A stretch of DNA of 64,000 bases from Tipula vernalis. Lineage: Eukaryota > Arthropoda > Insecta > Diptera > Tipulidae. The number at the start of each line of letters is the position of its first letter. Position 1 is the stretch's first letter. The stretch lies in contig OY282558.1 in the NCBI GenBank assembly GCA_958295665.1, positions 47,492,389 through 47,556,388 on the forward strand, read 5' to 3'. Position numbers and translations under genes: made by a program. A model generated the notes under the pieces. That model searched no databases. It was not told the DNA's origin and worked only from the letters and a program-made list of their open reading frames with translations. This document shows positions 44,051 to 55,534 of the stretch, piece by piece.

Positions 44051-46760
44051 TTTATGATAAAGGTTTAGCATTCGAATCATTATATCGATTTAGTGGAAAA
44101 AAATCATCATTTGGGGAAAAAACGGTCGAAGCTTTAAAAGCTTTTATTAATAAAATAAAAATATAAATTGAAAAACAAAAATACATACGGGTGTCCCTAG
44201 CAGCATAAATAACGGGATAATAACACTAGCAGAGCATAGAATTTATTTACTCAATTCCTCTTTATTATCTTAGCTTCCTTTCATATATCCTTGTTGTTCG
44301 GTTTTAGTTGGATGTTGTTTCAGCAGATTAGGATTTCCTACGCTACACATACGACTTATATACAAAATTGCCAGATGTTTCGCCAATAATAATGAAACTT
44401 TTTTTTTTTGTACATATTATACAACATGTTGTGTATGTAGTCTATAAATCACAAATAAAAAACATTTTATTGGAGCTTTTCTTTTTATAAATCAGCATTT
44501 TCTTCTGCTACATTTCTTAATCCAAATAGAAAACACAAAAAATTGCTTTCAACTGAACAGAAATTATCTATTCGTAATGTGAAAGCTTTTAACTTTTTTT
44601 GGACCAAAATTTATTTCTAATTTGATTACTAGCAGCAAAATTTGACCTACATCCATTCTGCATGTTTGAAATTTATAAACTTACTTGACCATAAGAAAAA
44701 AATTGACGAATTAAATGGAATTTTATTTTGTACTTCCGTCTCAAAACTGGTTCAAGATTATTTAAATTAAAAAGAAAAATTATTGACGATATTGACAGAC
44801 AGTTTTGACATTTTAATTTCCAATCAAAGTTTTTCTTTTTTTCATTTACAGGTAAGGAAGGGTAATTAAATCTTGATCAAACCTTATTTATTCGTCTCAT
44901 AAATTACCATGTAAACTTGTATTATCTATCTAAGATAAAACACAAAAAAAAAACTCGCATTTGTTATCATCTCCAATCTCGTAGTCGAACGTCGAATGCA
45001 CATCTTGTTAATTGGGGTGAAGAACATGTTACTATATAAATACACAAAACATCGTCCAAACCGTAATTAGACAAGTTTTTGTTCGTCGTTTTTTTTTTTT
45101 TGCTACTCTTCTTGAAGACTTAAAGAAAACAATAATCTGGATGGTTAATGATGATAAGAGTACAAAAACAAAATCGTTAATAGCGAAAAAGGTCATCATC
45201 ATCAGCATCATCACAATATTGTGAAAGCAGAGTGTGCAATACAAAACGAAAATATGAATTATTTATGGATGATGACGTTATTGTGTGTGCAGTGTTGTGT
45301 TGCCCCTTTTATGGTGTTATCCGCACCCAACCCAAATTATATTGAAACAATCACAAATTGAAATATAATTTGAATATTAAGTAACAGAAAAAAAATGGTT
45401 TTGAGTCTTATTGATTTTTATGGTTTTTAGGATTCGGCGAACCAAAACAATATTTCAAATCTTAAGACTTTTCCTCTTAATAGATTCGCGGGTTAAATAT
45501 GTATGCGCCTTTTAGTTATAAATAGAAATTTATTTAAACTTTTTTTTTCGTAGTCTCCTCACGTAAAGATTCATGAATAAGAAAACAGAAAGCTTTTTCC
45601 TCTTATTGTTTATTTGCTATCGAATATATTGGTATGTGTCCTGTGCTTATACGAAACAAAATCTAATGAATATTTATGGTACTACAAAAATTTTGGGAGT
45701 GTGTGTGTGTGTGTGTATGTGTGCAAAATATTTTGGTGTTCAAATATTTTGTTTTTCGACTAAGGATTCTTTATCAAATCAAAATCGAAAATGACAAAAA
45801 AATTGATTTCGTCAATGAAATATGAAAACTCGAACCCCTTTTTTGGGGGTTTTGGTATACCTCCCATCCAATTTGATCAAATTATATAGTATATAATGAT
45901 ATATGGAGTTCACGTAAGGTTTTGGATGTTATCAAAAAAAAAAATAAATAAATAATGTGTCAAACTCTCCAAATCAATTTTTATCATACAGAATGTTTAT
46001 TTGATAATCCTTGACAAATCGATTGTCGCTTTTTTCCAGGGCACAGACGAAAACACAAAAATTGTTTGGAGATTTTTAGTTATTTTTTCATGTCAAGATG
46101 ATTTAGAGATCGATAGAGATTAAAATTGATGGTCGGACGAGTATGGAAATAAAGTTAGCTTAATTTGTAAGAGCAATCCAAATTACAAAACAAGTTACCA
46201 AAGTTTATATCTGCACGTTGTATATCTACAACATAATGAGAGTAATGTTAATGCAATTGTAAACACCAAGACTTTTAATTATATAGGATATTTAATAAAC
46301 AAAAACCGTTCATATAATTTCAATGGAAAAAATGTACAAAGCCCAAAATCTCTAAATAAACTTTCGTTATTCTTACAAATTCTTGGAAAGAAAACATTTT
46401 GTATAGATTTTGAAAAATATATACTGTAATTATTATTACTTAAGTTTAAACACTTCACAACCTACATAAAAATATTTAAAATATGTTAATTAAATATAAA
46501 AAAACTGGTAATAAAAGCTTTCACATTATTTTAGCGTTACAAGGAAAATTTGTTTATGGCAAGTCTGGAAAAAAGGTGTAACAATAACCATGTATTTGCA
46601 AATGTACAATGTACTGTGTTTACTTCGAGGCTTACAAGGAATTGGAAGGGCCTACTTCTAAAAACAGAAAAATGTGAATCAATTATTGGATAATTCTATA
46701 AATCAAATGCAGTCCCTTATACTGGCCCTAAGACTCTGTAATAAATTCATTTTATAAATT
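44051..46760. other. AT-rich spacer with microsatellites
   Basis: No supported gene. Contains T-runs (44400, 45091-45102, 45540), a (GT)n run at 45701-45716 and an ATCATCATC run at 45193-45212. The part 45005-45160 resembles 22430-22560. Short ORFs (45032-45244 minus, 45573-45794 plus) are low-complexity frames. Confidence 0.5.
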
Positions 46761-46765
46761 AAGAT

Positions 46766-47053
46766 ATGAGAATAACGATTAGTCGGCCATTTTTGATAGT
46801 TGTCATGTTTTGTACATTGACGTTTATTAATGGTGAAGATCCATTTTATATAAATGGTGCACATCAAGCAGAATCGAAGAATGTCACGCATAAACGTCCG
46901 ATGCATTGTGAAAAAGTGACATTTTGGTGTGGCATGTGCGAAAATAATGAAGGTGATTCTTTCAGGTGCTTTCTTGCTCTCGGTTTGGAGACAAATACTG
47001 ATCGTCGAGAAGTTGCGATTAACCCCTTTGGACTATTTCATCTGTGGTTTTAA
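46766..47053 (+). CDS. Candidate small secreted protein, or chance ORF over a transposase relic
   Basis: The 95-residue frame begins MRITISRPFLIVVMFCTLTF followed by INGEDPFY. This looks like a signal peptide with a hydrophobic core at about residues 8-20 and a plausible cleavage after ING. The mature part has four clustered Cys (CEKVTFWCGMCENNEGDSFR followed by C). There is no TATA box or RBS-type support that decides the start, and no homologous family is recognised. The last third overlaps, in another frame, a short transposase-like motif, so the frame may be accidental beyond about residue 68. Low confidence as a gene. Confidence 0.25.
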   Translation: MRITISRPFLIVVMFCTLTFINGEDPFYINGAHQAESKNVTHKRPMHCEKVTFWCGMCENNEGDSFRCFLALGLETNTDRREVAINPFGLFHLWF

Positions 47054-47100
47054 AAATATGAGGCCACTTTCGCGAAATCCAGCTTCATTTACTACAAAAA
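46985..47100 (+). pseudogene. Possible mariner-like transposase scrap
   Basis: In the frame of the ORF at 46929-47156 the translation reads VEKLRLTPLDYFICGFKNM, similar to the LTPLDYFLWG-type block near the catalytic end of mariner-family and related transposases. The match is about 12 residues long and isolated, and neither terminal repeats nor the rest of a transposase were seen, so this is tentative. Confidence 0.3.
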
Positions 47101-47199
47101 GTCCACAAAATTGGTCGAAAAGGCACCCAACGGAGCGGCGTTGGCCATTTTACTGAAAAATTATTTCATATCTACCTTCAACATTTACACTTTACAGAT

Positions 47200-48022
47200 C
47201 AATGAATATGAGACACCATTTTTGAGAAATACAAAAAATATGAAAAATATGAAAAAATTTGTGAGAAATATGTAACACGCTAAAAAACAATTATGAGGGC
47301 TATGAGAACGATGATATTATCATAACCGTAGAAAAAAATATGGGAAATTTGAAAATTGTAAATAAGGCATATGAGAAATATATGGGACATCAAAAATGTG
47401 ATAAATGTTATCAATATGAGAAATATGAGCAATATGATAAATATGAAAAATGTCAAACAGAAATATACGATTATGAGTTATAAGAGAAAAATGAGAAATA
47501 TTTATATGAGAAATATTATAAATCTGAAAAATTTGAGACATATGGGAAATATGGAAAATATGAGAAATATTAGGAAAATATGTATGAGAAATATGCTAAA
47601 TGTAAGAAATATGAGCCATTTTGAAAATATGAGGATTTTGAAAATGATGAGAAATACAAGAAATATGGGAAATAATGAAAATATAGGAAAATATAGAACA
47701 TGGGAAATATGAGAATTATCGGCAAAATAAATAAGTGAGAAATATAACAAATGTGAGCAAGGAAGAATTGAAACGAGGAATATCGATGAAATATGTGAAA
47801 TATGTGAGAAATTTATTTGTGAGAAATGTGAGAAGAAAAATTGAGATAAGAAAAATACAACAAATGTGGGACATGCGAGTGGTATATAATGAGGGGACAA
47901 TCGTAAAAACGAGAAACTACAAACAACAAACATAGAAATCTAAGTTGTCCAACATGTGAAAAACATGAGAAGCGTAAAAGATAAAATAAATATGAGGGCT
48001 ATGAGAACGATGACAGTATCAT
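47200..48022. repeat. AATATGAGAA-type satellite, first block
   Basis: Short degenerate units of about 9-10 bp (ATGAGAAAT, ATATGAGAA) fill the segment. A distinct marker, GAGGGCTATGAGAACGATGA followed by ATCATAA, appears at about 47292 and 47993, about 700 bp apart. The long frames on both strands are purely repeat-derived (Ile/Phe/Ser- or Met/Arg/Asn-rich). Confidence 0.88.
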
Positions 48023-49055
48023 AATTAATATTATTATTATTACTTACTTTTATTCAATCTGTTACACGTATATTTACAATATTTACATCAACACTAACGA
48101 AGCTTTAAATAAAAATGATTTTAAACCTGACTTAAATGTATTTAATTTACGTGAGTTTTTTAATTCTTCCTGTAGGCTATTTAATATTTTAGGTACCAAT
48201 ATTAGAAACGAATTTTGAAAATTTGTTGTTGTAAATTTTTCAAGCCGAATATACTGCTTCTATCTCAAGTCGTATTGGTACTAACATTAGACTGACTGAC
48301 TTAAGTAAGGAAAAAATACTTTTAAAACTTTATACATAAACAGATGTCTAATAGGAAAATTCTCCGACAAATCACTTGCCTCTGTGAGTTTAGCATGATA
48401 CGAATAATATGTTTTTTAGCTATAACAAGGGGGTGAAGCCTCGATTCAACAAATGCAAAATAAATAAATCCTAAGACTGCGAACACACATAAAGCTACGA
48501 ATGGAACCGATATGAGAAAGCCAACGCATACAAGTATCTACATTCAAACCAAGGTACTAAAAATTAGATACGAATTCAACTTTAAAACAGTTACTGACAC
48601 AAGTTATGTGATCAGATCACAAGTCAAATCATGGTAAATAACACTAGGATCAGTAACAACATCATTATTATCTTTATAAATCATACCGCAGCATTTCCTC
48701 AGAAGGTATAGATCATTATTCATAGACTGAATATTAGAGGTATATAAGGAAATACTAGATCATCTGCAAAAGCTTTGAATTTTTAAGAAAACTTGAAATA
48801 GAAAATGGAATTCAGGTAGATCAAAAAGAGGATGGGGCCTATAAACGGAACCTTGTGGAACACCATCATTTATGATTTTACTTTCAATAATTACTTCAGC
48901 AACTTTAAATATTTGCGACCTATCAGATAAATACGATTGAAACCATTGTAAAGTAACGCCACTAAAACCAACATGTTTTAGCATTCTTAAACTCGAACTG
49001 CATATCAAGCAAAAAATTTGTTTTATTTAAAAAACTAGTTACTCGTTATTGAGCT
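48023..49055 (-). mobile_element. CR1/Jockey-type LINE fragment inserted in the satellite
   Basis: On the minus strand the 82-residue frame (48760-49008) reads RMLKHVGFSGVTLQWFQSYL, then SDRSQIFKV and INDGVPQGSV. The latter is the RT motif before the palm Asp pair. The downstream part is decayed. The 3' end at about 48025-48050 is an (ATT)n run on the plus strand, i.e. a (TAA)n tail. Satellite sequence lies directly on both sides. The fragment keeps only part of ORF2 and the 3' UTR. Confidence 0.75.
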
Positions 49056-51640
49056 AGGAGTATGAGAAATACGGACAATATGAGAAATATAAAAAATACG
49101 AAAAATTTGAAAAATGTTAATAAGAAATAAAAGAAATTATCTGTGATAAGAGCAAAAAGAGAATATATGAGAAATATTATAGACCTGAAAAATATGAGAG
49201 ATTGAAATATGAAAAATATGAAAAATATTGATTATCAGAAATGTTAGGAATATTACTAGCATAAAAAATGAGAGAAATATGCTAAATGTAGGAAATATGA
49301 GAAATTTTGAAAATATAATAAATGTGAAAATTATGAGATTCATAAGAAATTTTCAGGTATACGAAATTATGAAGGACATGAGAAAACACAAGAAGTATGG
49401 GAAATGAGAAATATGACCAATATGAGAAATGTTAGAAATATGGCAAATATGAGAATTATAGGCAAAACAAATATGTGAGAAATATGAGATATGTAAGGTA
49501 CATATAGAAATGGAGATAAGAAAAATATCATGCATGAGAAATATATAGTAAAATTATAGAAACGAGGAATATAGGGAAAAAAAGTCATAATGCAAACATA
49601 GAGATCTAAGATCTCAGACCTCTAAATCTGCAAAATATGTGAGAAACGTAAGATATAAAATAATTATGAGGGCTATGAGAACGATGACCATTTCATAAAT
49701 AGTAGAAAGGGCTATTTGAAAATGTTAGTATGAGATAATAGAAAAAAGAGAACAATGAGAAATATGGAGAATAAGATAAATGAAGGAAATGTGAAAAATA
49801 TTAAACAAGAGGGATTAAAATTATGAAAAACGTTAGTAAGAAATATAAGAAATGTACAAATATTAAGAGAAAAATGAGAAATATTTTTATATAGGAGAAA
49901 TGTGAGAAGTATGAGAAATATTAGAAGTATAGTGAATACGACAATTGGTAGAAATATTAGTATTATAAAAAATATGACCAATACAGGAGAGTAATATACT
50001 AAATGTAAGAAATGTGAGAAAATTTGGAAATAAAATAAATCTGACAATAATTATGACAATTGCTAGAAATTTTGAGCAATTTTTTTTGAATTTTTTATTT
50101 TTATAAAATATGGGAAATATTGGAAATATGGCCAATATGAGAAATGTGAGAAATTTAGATTGTGGAAAATATGAGGATTGTAGGAAAACAAATATGTGAG
50201 AAATATGAGAAAAATAGGATATTTAAGAAAAATATAAATATGATAAATACAACAAATGTAATTTATGTGAGAAATAAATAATGATAAAAACGAGAAACAT
50301 AAAAATATAACGATTACAGAGATCTAAAATCTCCAACCTCTAAATCCGAATAATATGTGAGATTCGAAAAATATGGATGAAATATTGCAAATATGGGATA
50401 AATGAAAAATGTGAAAAATATGTGAGACCTAAGAGATAAAATAATTATGAAAGCTATGAGAACGATTATAGTACAATATCATAAATAATGAGATGAGATA
50501 TTAAAAATATGATACATGTTTTCAATATGAGAAATATGAGTAATATGGCATATATGAAAAATGACAACGAGAAATATATGTTTAATAAAAGAATGTGTGA
50601 TATGATATATATTTATAAATAAGAGAAAAAATGGAGAATATGAGAAATGTTAGAAATATTAATACTACAAAAATATTACACACATTTGCTTGCCCATAAT
50701 TTTGGAGATGTGCATGACAAATGTGGAAATTATGACAACAAACACGAGAAATTTCTATACAAGAAATATGAGAAATACTGGAAATTTCAGAAATATGATC
50801 CATATGAGAAATGTGAGAAATTTAAAATATAGAATATATGAGAATTATAGGCAAAATAATATATGAGAAATAAGAAAAATATAGGATATATAAGAAATAT
50901 AAAAAATATGACAAACCTAGAGTTCTAAGATCTCTGGGGGGGGGGGGAGGGGGGAACAAAAAAAACATTTCTCAAAATATGACAAACGTGAGAAATTGGA
51001 AATAAAGAAAAACTCAGAAAAAATTGAGAAAAACGAGAATAATGAAAAATATTAAACATGAGACATTAAAAATATGATAAATGTTATCAATGTTGGAAAT
51101 ATGAGAAATATAGACAATATGAGAAATATGAAAAATCCGAAAAATATGAGGAATATGAGAAACAAGCTAAACTTAAGAAAAATAAGAAATTTCGGAAATA
51201 TGTGTCCAAATAAGAATACGACATTTACAAATCGTTAATTTTTAGGAGAGGCGTTTAAAGTTATTAATGTTGAATTCGGCCTAATTTTTTTTTTTAATAA
51301 AATTCTTTCTGCAAAGTATGGGAAGAATTTTACTTAAAAAATTAAGAAAATTTAAATACGGCTCTAATAAACGAAATGTGAAAATTATGATAAATTCGAA
51401 AAATTTTCAAATCTCCACCTTGAGGATATGATAAAATGCAAGAAATATTTGAAATACTAGAAATATGAGACTTTTGAGATAAATAAGACCAATATGAGAA
51501 ATGTGAGAAATATATAATATGGCAATATGAGCATTTTAGGCAACACATATATGTGAGATATATGAGAAATGTTAAATGTAAAAGAAAAATAGCAATTTCA
51601 AAAATATAACAAGTGTGAGACATGTGAGAAATATATATTA
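49056..51640. repeat. AATATGAGAA-type satellite, second block
   Basis: Same unit type as the first block. The marker recurs at about 49665 (GAGGGCTATGAGAACGATGA) and about 50450 (a GAAAGCTATGAGAACGATTA variant). A second landmark, GAGATCTAAGATCTC or similar followed by ACCTCTAAATC, occurs at 49600 and 50320, with a truncated form at 50920 that runs into a G12-A-G6 tract at 50936-50954. Confidence 0.88.
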
Positions 51641-51965
51641 TAATAAGAGCACTAGCGGCTAATCGTGTGGGCAAATTTAATATGATTTACGCATTTGGTT
51701 GACGCACACGATACAAACTCACTCGGCATGCTGCTGTCGAAGGTTTTCAATTCTGATTCAAGACTGATTTTGGCAGTGCAAAACTTTGAACCTGAAAGGC
51801 GGCCCTTGATATTTTTGCAATGCGAGTTAACCTGTGGAGTTAACCAATGGAAGTTAACCTTCCAGTGGAATTACCAAATAAATTATAAGTTCTGATGAAT
51901 TAATAAAATATTTTCATTTCGAAAATTTATCATTTTCTGACAACTTTCTATTTATTCCAGGGTAA
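51641..51965. other. Unique-looking insert between satellite blocks
   Basis: A non-satellite segment encoding a 66-residue plus-strand frame (51695-51895: DSRLILAVQNFEPERRPLIF then LQCELTCGVNQWKLTFQW) that I do not recognise. It contains three GTTAACC words within 34 bp (51826, 51839, 51853). It could be a TE fragment. Confidence 0.35.
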
Positions 51966-52455
51966 GAAAATTACGGTTGAGAAATAATTTAAACTCCATC
52001 GAAACTCATCGATCTCCGACCTATGAAACCGAAAACATATAAAAATGAAAATTTCAGAAATATTATAAATATAGAGAGAGAAATGGAGAATTTATTTCTC
52101 ACATTTCGATGAGAAATATATGGAAAATGTAAATAATAAATGTGAGCTTAGAAAAAAATTTTTAGAAATGTGGAAAATTTGAGAAATGTGAAAAGTTTTA
52201 CTAGTTTGACATATGGACCAAAATGAGCTATCAATTAAATATGAGGATTATGAGAGATATCAGAAATACATGAAAAGTAAGTTATGGGAGTAAGAATGTG
52301 TTAGAAATATGCGAATTACGATCAATATTAGAAATAAGACTAATATGAAAAATATGAGAAAAATGTGAGAAATATGAGAAACATGAGAAACATGAGATTA
52401 AGAGAAATATGAGAAATCTACCAAATATGGAAAAAATGAGCGTTATGTTAAATAC
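51966..52455. repeat. AATATGAGAA-type satellite, third block, decayed
   Basis: GAGAAATATGAGAAA-like units, more degenerate than in the first two blocks, densest at 52320-52440. No gene. It ends at about 52455, where composition changes. Confidence 0.75.
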
Positions 52456-52970
52456 GAGGAATATTTCCGATCTGCTACTTTAAAACGTATCTAATGCTAT
52501 AACACAAATACCACGCAAATACCATCAAGCTAAACTTGTACAGAGTGTTGCTCAGGGTCTTAGGTTATCTCATATAAATAAAACTAAAATTACTCGGAAA
52601 ACAAATTATCGAGGATCGTTGTCTTATTTGGGTATGACAAATGAAAACCGCTTTTTTCTTATCCAATAGTGATCGAACTCGGAAAGGTAATTTTAATACG
52701 AATGATCCCTTTTTGTCTTTTGAAAATAGCTGCATCGTTTGTCCTAATATTCTCTGGCCTGTACGACCCACGAAAGAACGAGTACAATTAGACCGTGAGA
52801 CGACTTTAACATTGCCCGTCGAAGATTGCTGAAAACCAGAATATCGATCCGATTATTGATTTGATCGACTTCCAGATCAAGCAAATGAATTGCTAAACTT
52901 GAAACGTTGAAATTGAATTGAAGCAATTAGGTGACTGGGGTTTGATCGAGAAAAATATGGAGGCGACGGT
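52456..52970. other. Unidentified segment, possibly the 3' end of an LTR element
   Basis: The frame 52641-52832 (63 residues: NENRFFLI-like entry, then SFENSCIVCPNILWPVRPTK) has two Cys close together but is not recognised. Composition is richer in G/C than the satellite to its left. It lies directly before a candidate LTR start at 52973, so a retroelement origin is plausible but not shown. Confidence 0.3.
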
Positions 52971-52972
52971 TG

Positions 52973-53478
52973 TTACGTTGTTAAATGTAAAATAGTTCGT
53001 GGGATTGGCGAACGTGTCGCGTTGAGATTTCACTATAGAGAGAGCTGCTGAGTGTACTCCGAGCGATCAGTATCGGTTTCGCTAAGCTTTTTATGGAGAT
53101 TACCCTCTAATTGCAGTAAAAAGCGGTTTGCTGCACTCTACTTGGTTTTAAAAAATCGTCGGCTAGCCCACCTAACGGATCAATCATAATTAGGTGATTT
53201 TTATTGTCGCCCAGTATTGTACGGCACAACTTTTCTCCACTGAAATGTCGTTAAAGTTTGTGTCTTCTATAATTGAGGTCATATGATTTGGTTCTTTGAT
53301 TAAAATGGCAAAACTACCAATTATGACCGGCCGAAATTTAACGCGGCGCATATACTTTTATATGAGTTTGAGCCATTTTATTTCGTTGTGCTTCTAGTGG
53401 CTATATTTGTTTTGTACCTGTCGTACGGCACGGCTAAGCGAAATATAAGTCATTAGACAAGGCAAAACGTAAAAATTT
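52973..53478 (+). repeat. Candidate Gypsy-type LTR
   Basis: Starts TGTTACGTTG, carries a TATACTTTTATATGAG promoter-like segment at about 53350, and ends near GACAAGGCAAAACGTAA (53457-53474). That end nearly matches GACAAGGCAAAAACGTAACA, the minus-strand end of the solo LTR at 31.0 kb. Terminal CA is not preserved here. About 500 bp long; no target duplication found. Confidence 0.35.
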
Positions 53479-55530
53479 AATTAAGCTTTTTCATTCTTTG
53501 TACACCTGTCTTAATTTACATCCACAAAATATAAAACAATAAAAAAATTAATGTGACTCACAAAAATACAGAATCATCTCATTCTTTTATCTTTGTCCAC
53601 ACACAAATTCCATTCAACGTGATCAAATCTTTAAGCAACTAAAACAACAACATAAATAAATACATAAATTACCTCTCGTTCTTTATAGCATTTATTGGTT
53701 CATCTGTATATAAATCGTTACAATGAATAAAACGGGGAAAAAAAATTCATTTAACGAGTTCATGAGAGAATTTGTATGTCAACTGAGTGAAAATTGTTTA
53801 TGAAACAAATTTAGAAAAGAAAATTTTCCCAACAACTATTTTTCTCATTTTCTTTCTTCCATACATATATTGTGTAGGTGTGTATGTGTAAACGATTTTT
53901 CGTATAATATACATTTCGTTATACCCAGCTGCTTGAGAGATAAGTGTGTGCGGCGACGATATACACGACGGCGGCGGTACACACAGAAAATTTATTTTTC
54001 ATTTTTTAGTTATATCGCGACATTTTAACCAAACGGTAACGGATTTAAGAAGAAAAATAAAATTCTCGGGATTTTTGATACTAAAAGTAAAATGTAACAG
54101 AACAAAATAAAAAACATTTAAAATTTTATTTATTTTTAAAAATAATAATCCAACGACACAATCAAAAATTTTTTTTTTTAATTTTCCTTTTGGGTGTCCG
54201 CGCGCGCCTTACGCTCTAGATACAAGCAAAGTGTATTCGCTGTTGGGAAATTTATTTATGCGTTTTATCTATTTTTTGTGTATCTGTGTATTAAATCATA
54301 AAAAAAGCTATACAAAAGGATAAAAATGGATAACTGAATTGTGGAAATTGATAGTGAAAAAAAATTTTTTTTTGTGTATATGCTTAGTGAATAAATATAA
54401 AAAGCACTCAACGTGATAAAAAAAAAATCTGTTTATTTTAAGTTCTAATTAAGTGAAAATATTTGGAATCCAAAATCTGGGCAAAATGAGAAAATAGTTC
54501 AAGTGTGAAATTTTGTATTTTGTATTTGAAAGTGGTAATAATAGTAACAGTAAAAAAATAAAATAATTGAGCTTTTCATTGTTGCCGTGATTTTAGTTTT
54601 ATGTTTAGGAAATAAAGTGTTATGTGACAAATGTAGGTGCAGTGTGACATTGATGAATTCCCATTACTTCTCTTTGCATCAATAAATTAAGGCGAGTTTA
54701 TTTTTTTTTCTTGTTATTTAATGTTTTAGCATATTGTGTATATGGGTGTCAAGAATTTTGGGTACTGTAAAAGCTTTTGACAATAGGTTAATGTACAATA
54801 TATCTGAGTTTTAAAATTTATGGTGGAAAGAATTATTCCGCATAAAAGCCAACTTGATTAATTGTATTCGATCAAGTTGAAAGCTTTATAAAGGTGTGAT
54901 TGTATTTTTAAGTGAAATTTTAGTCGTTAAACCTTTTGAATTAAAAATTTATTTTAAGAATAATTTTACTGTTGCCTGTGGCATCAAAAATGTTGTATAA
55001 AATTATTTGTTATCTGGAAACATTGAACAAATGACCTTGACAAAAATACTTAACATTTATAAGGAATAAATTGTTATGAGTTTTAAGTGGAGGCTTTCAA
55101 CTTTCAATAAAGTTCAAAACTTATTAAATTTAGCTAAATTAAATTTTCTTGTATGGAATTTAGCTAACGGTAATCTAACCAACACTTTTATTAAAATTGT
55201 GAGTTTTAATAATATTTCATGTCCAATGGTTTTATTGAAACATTTTTTTGTGATTTTCCTCAGTTTATCTCATCCTGACTCTCAACAATAATATTTTAAA
55301 ACTGTCTATCCTCGTCATTCTCGTTCCGCTGACTCATTACAGTGAGCATTTTATATCAGAGGCGATGTAACAATTTAATGTCAAACTCTTCGAGTTGTGC
55401 TTCGATCCCATTTAAGTTTTATTTTTAATTTTAAACAAATTATTTGTTTAATTGGTATATTTGTATCCGAATATAGAAAATTTAAATATCTCGTCCAGAA
55501 GTTTATCCAAATATAGCATTTCCTAGTCAA
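53479..55530. other. AT-rich spacer; possible promoter-like island
   Basis: No coding region. A relatively GC-rich island at about 53925-53990 (GTGTGTGCGGCGACGATATA, then CACGACGGCGGCGGTACACA) stands out, as does TGTCCGCGCGCGCCTTACGC at about 54195. Such islands in an AT-rich fly genome may mark promoter or 5' UTR DNA, but I see no exon. A 71-residue frame at 55076-55291 is not recognised. Confidence 0.35.
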
Positions 55531-55534
55531 ATTC

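Noticed and set aside
47371..47935. Long ORFs on both strands rich in Met/Arg/Asn or Phe/Ile/Ser
   Set aside because: They are direct translations of the AATATGAGAA satellite; absence of stops follows from the unit, not from coding.
49712..50135. Hydrophobic minus-strand ORFs that mimic membrane proteins
   Set aside because: Satellite complement (TTCTCATATT) gives Phe/Ile/Leu-rich peptides; no independent evidence of a gene.
38331..52455. CRISPR array
   Set aside because: The repeats are degenerate, directly adjacent and lack uniform spacers, and the surrounding DNA is clearly eukaryotic.
55076..55291. 71-residue plus-strand ORF
   Set aside because: AT-rich chance frame next to a Jockey relic on the other strand; no domain.
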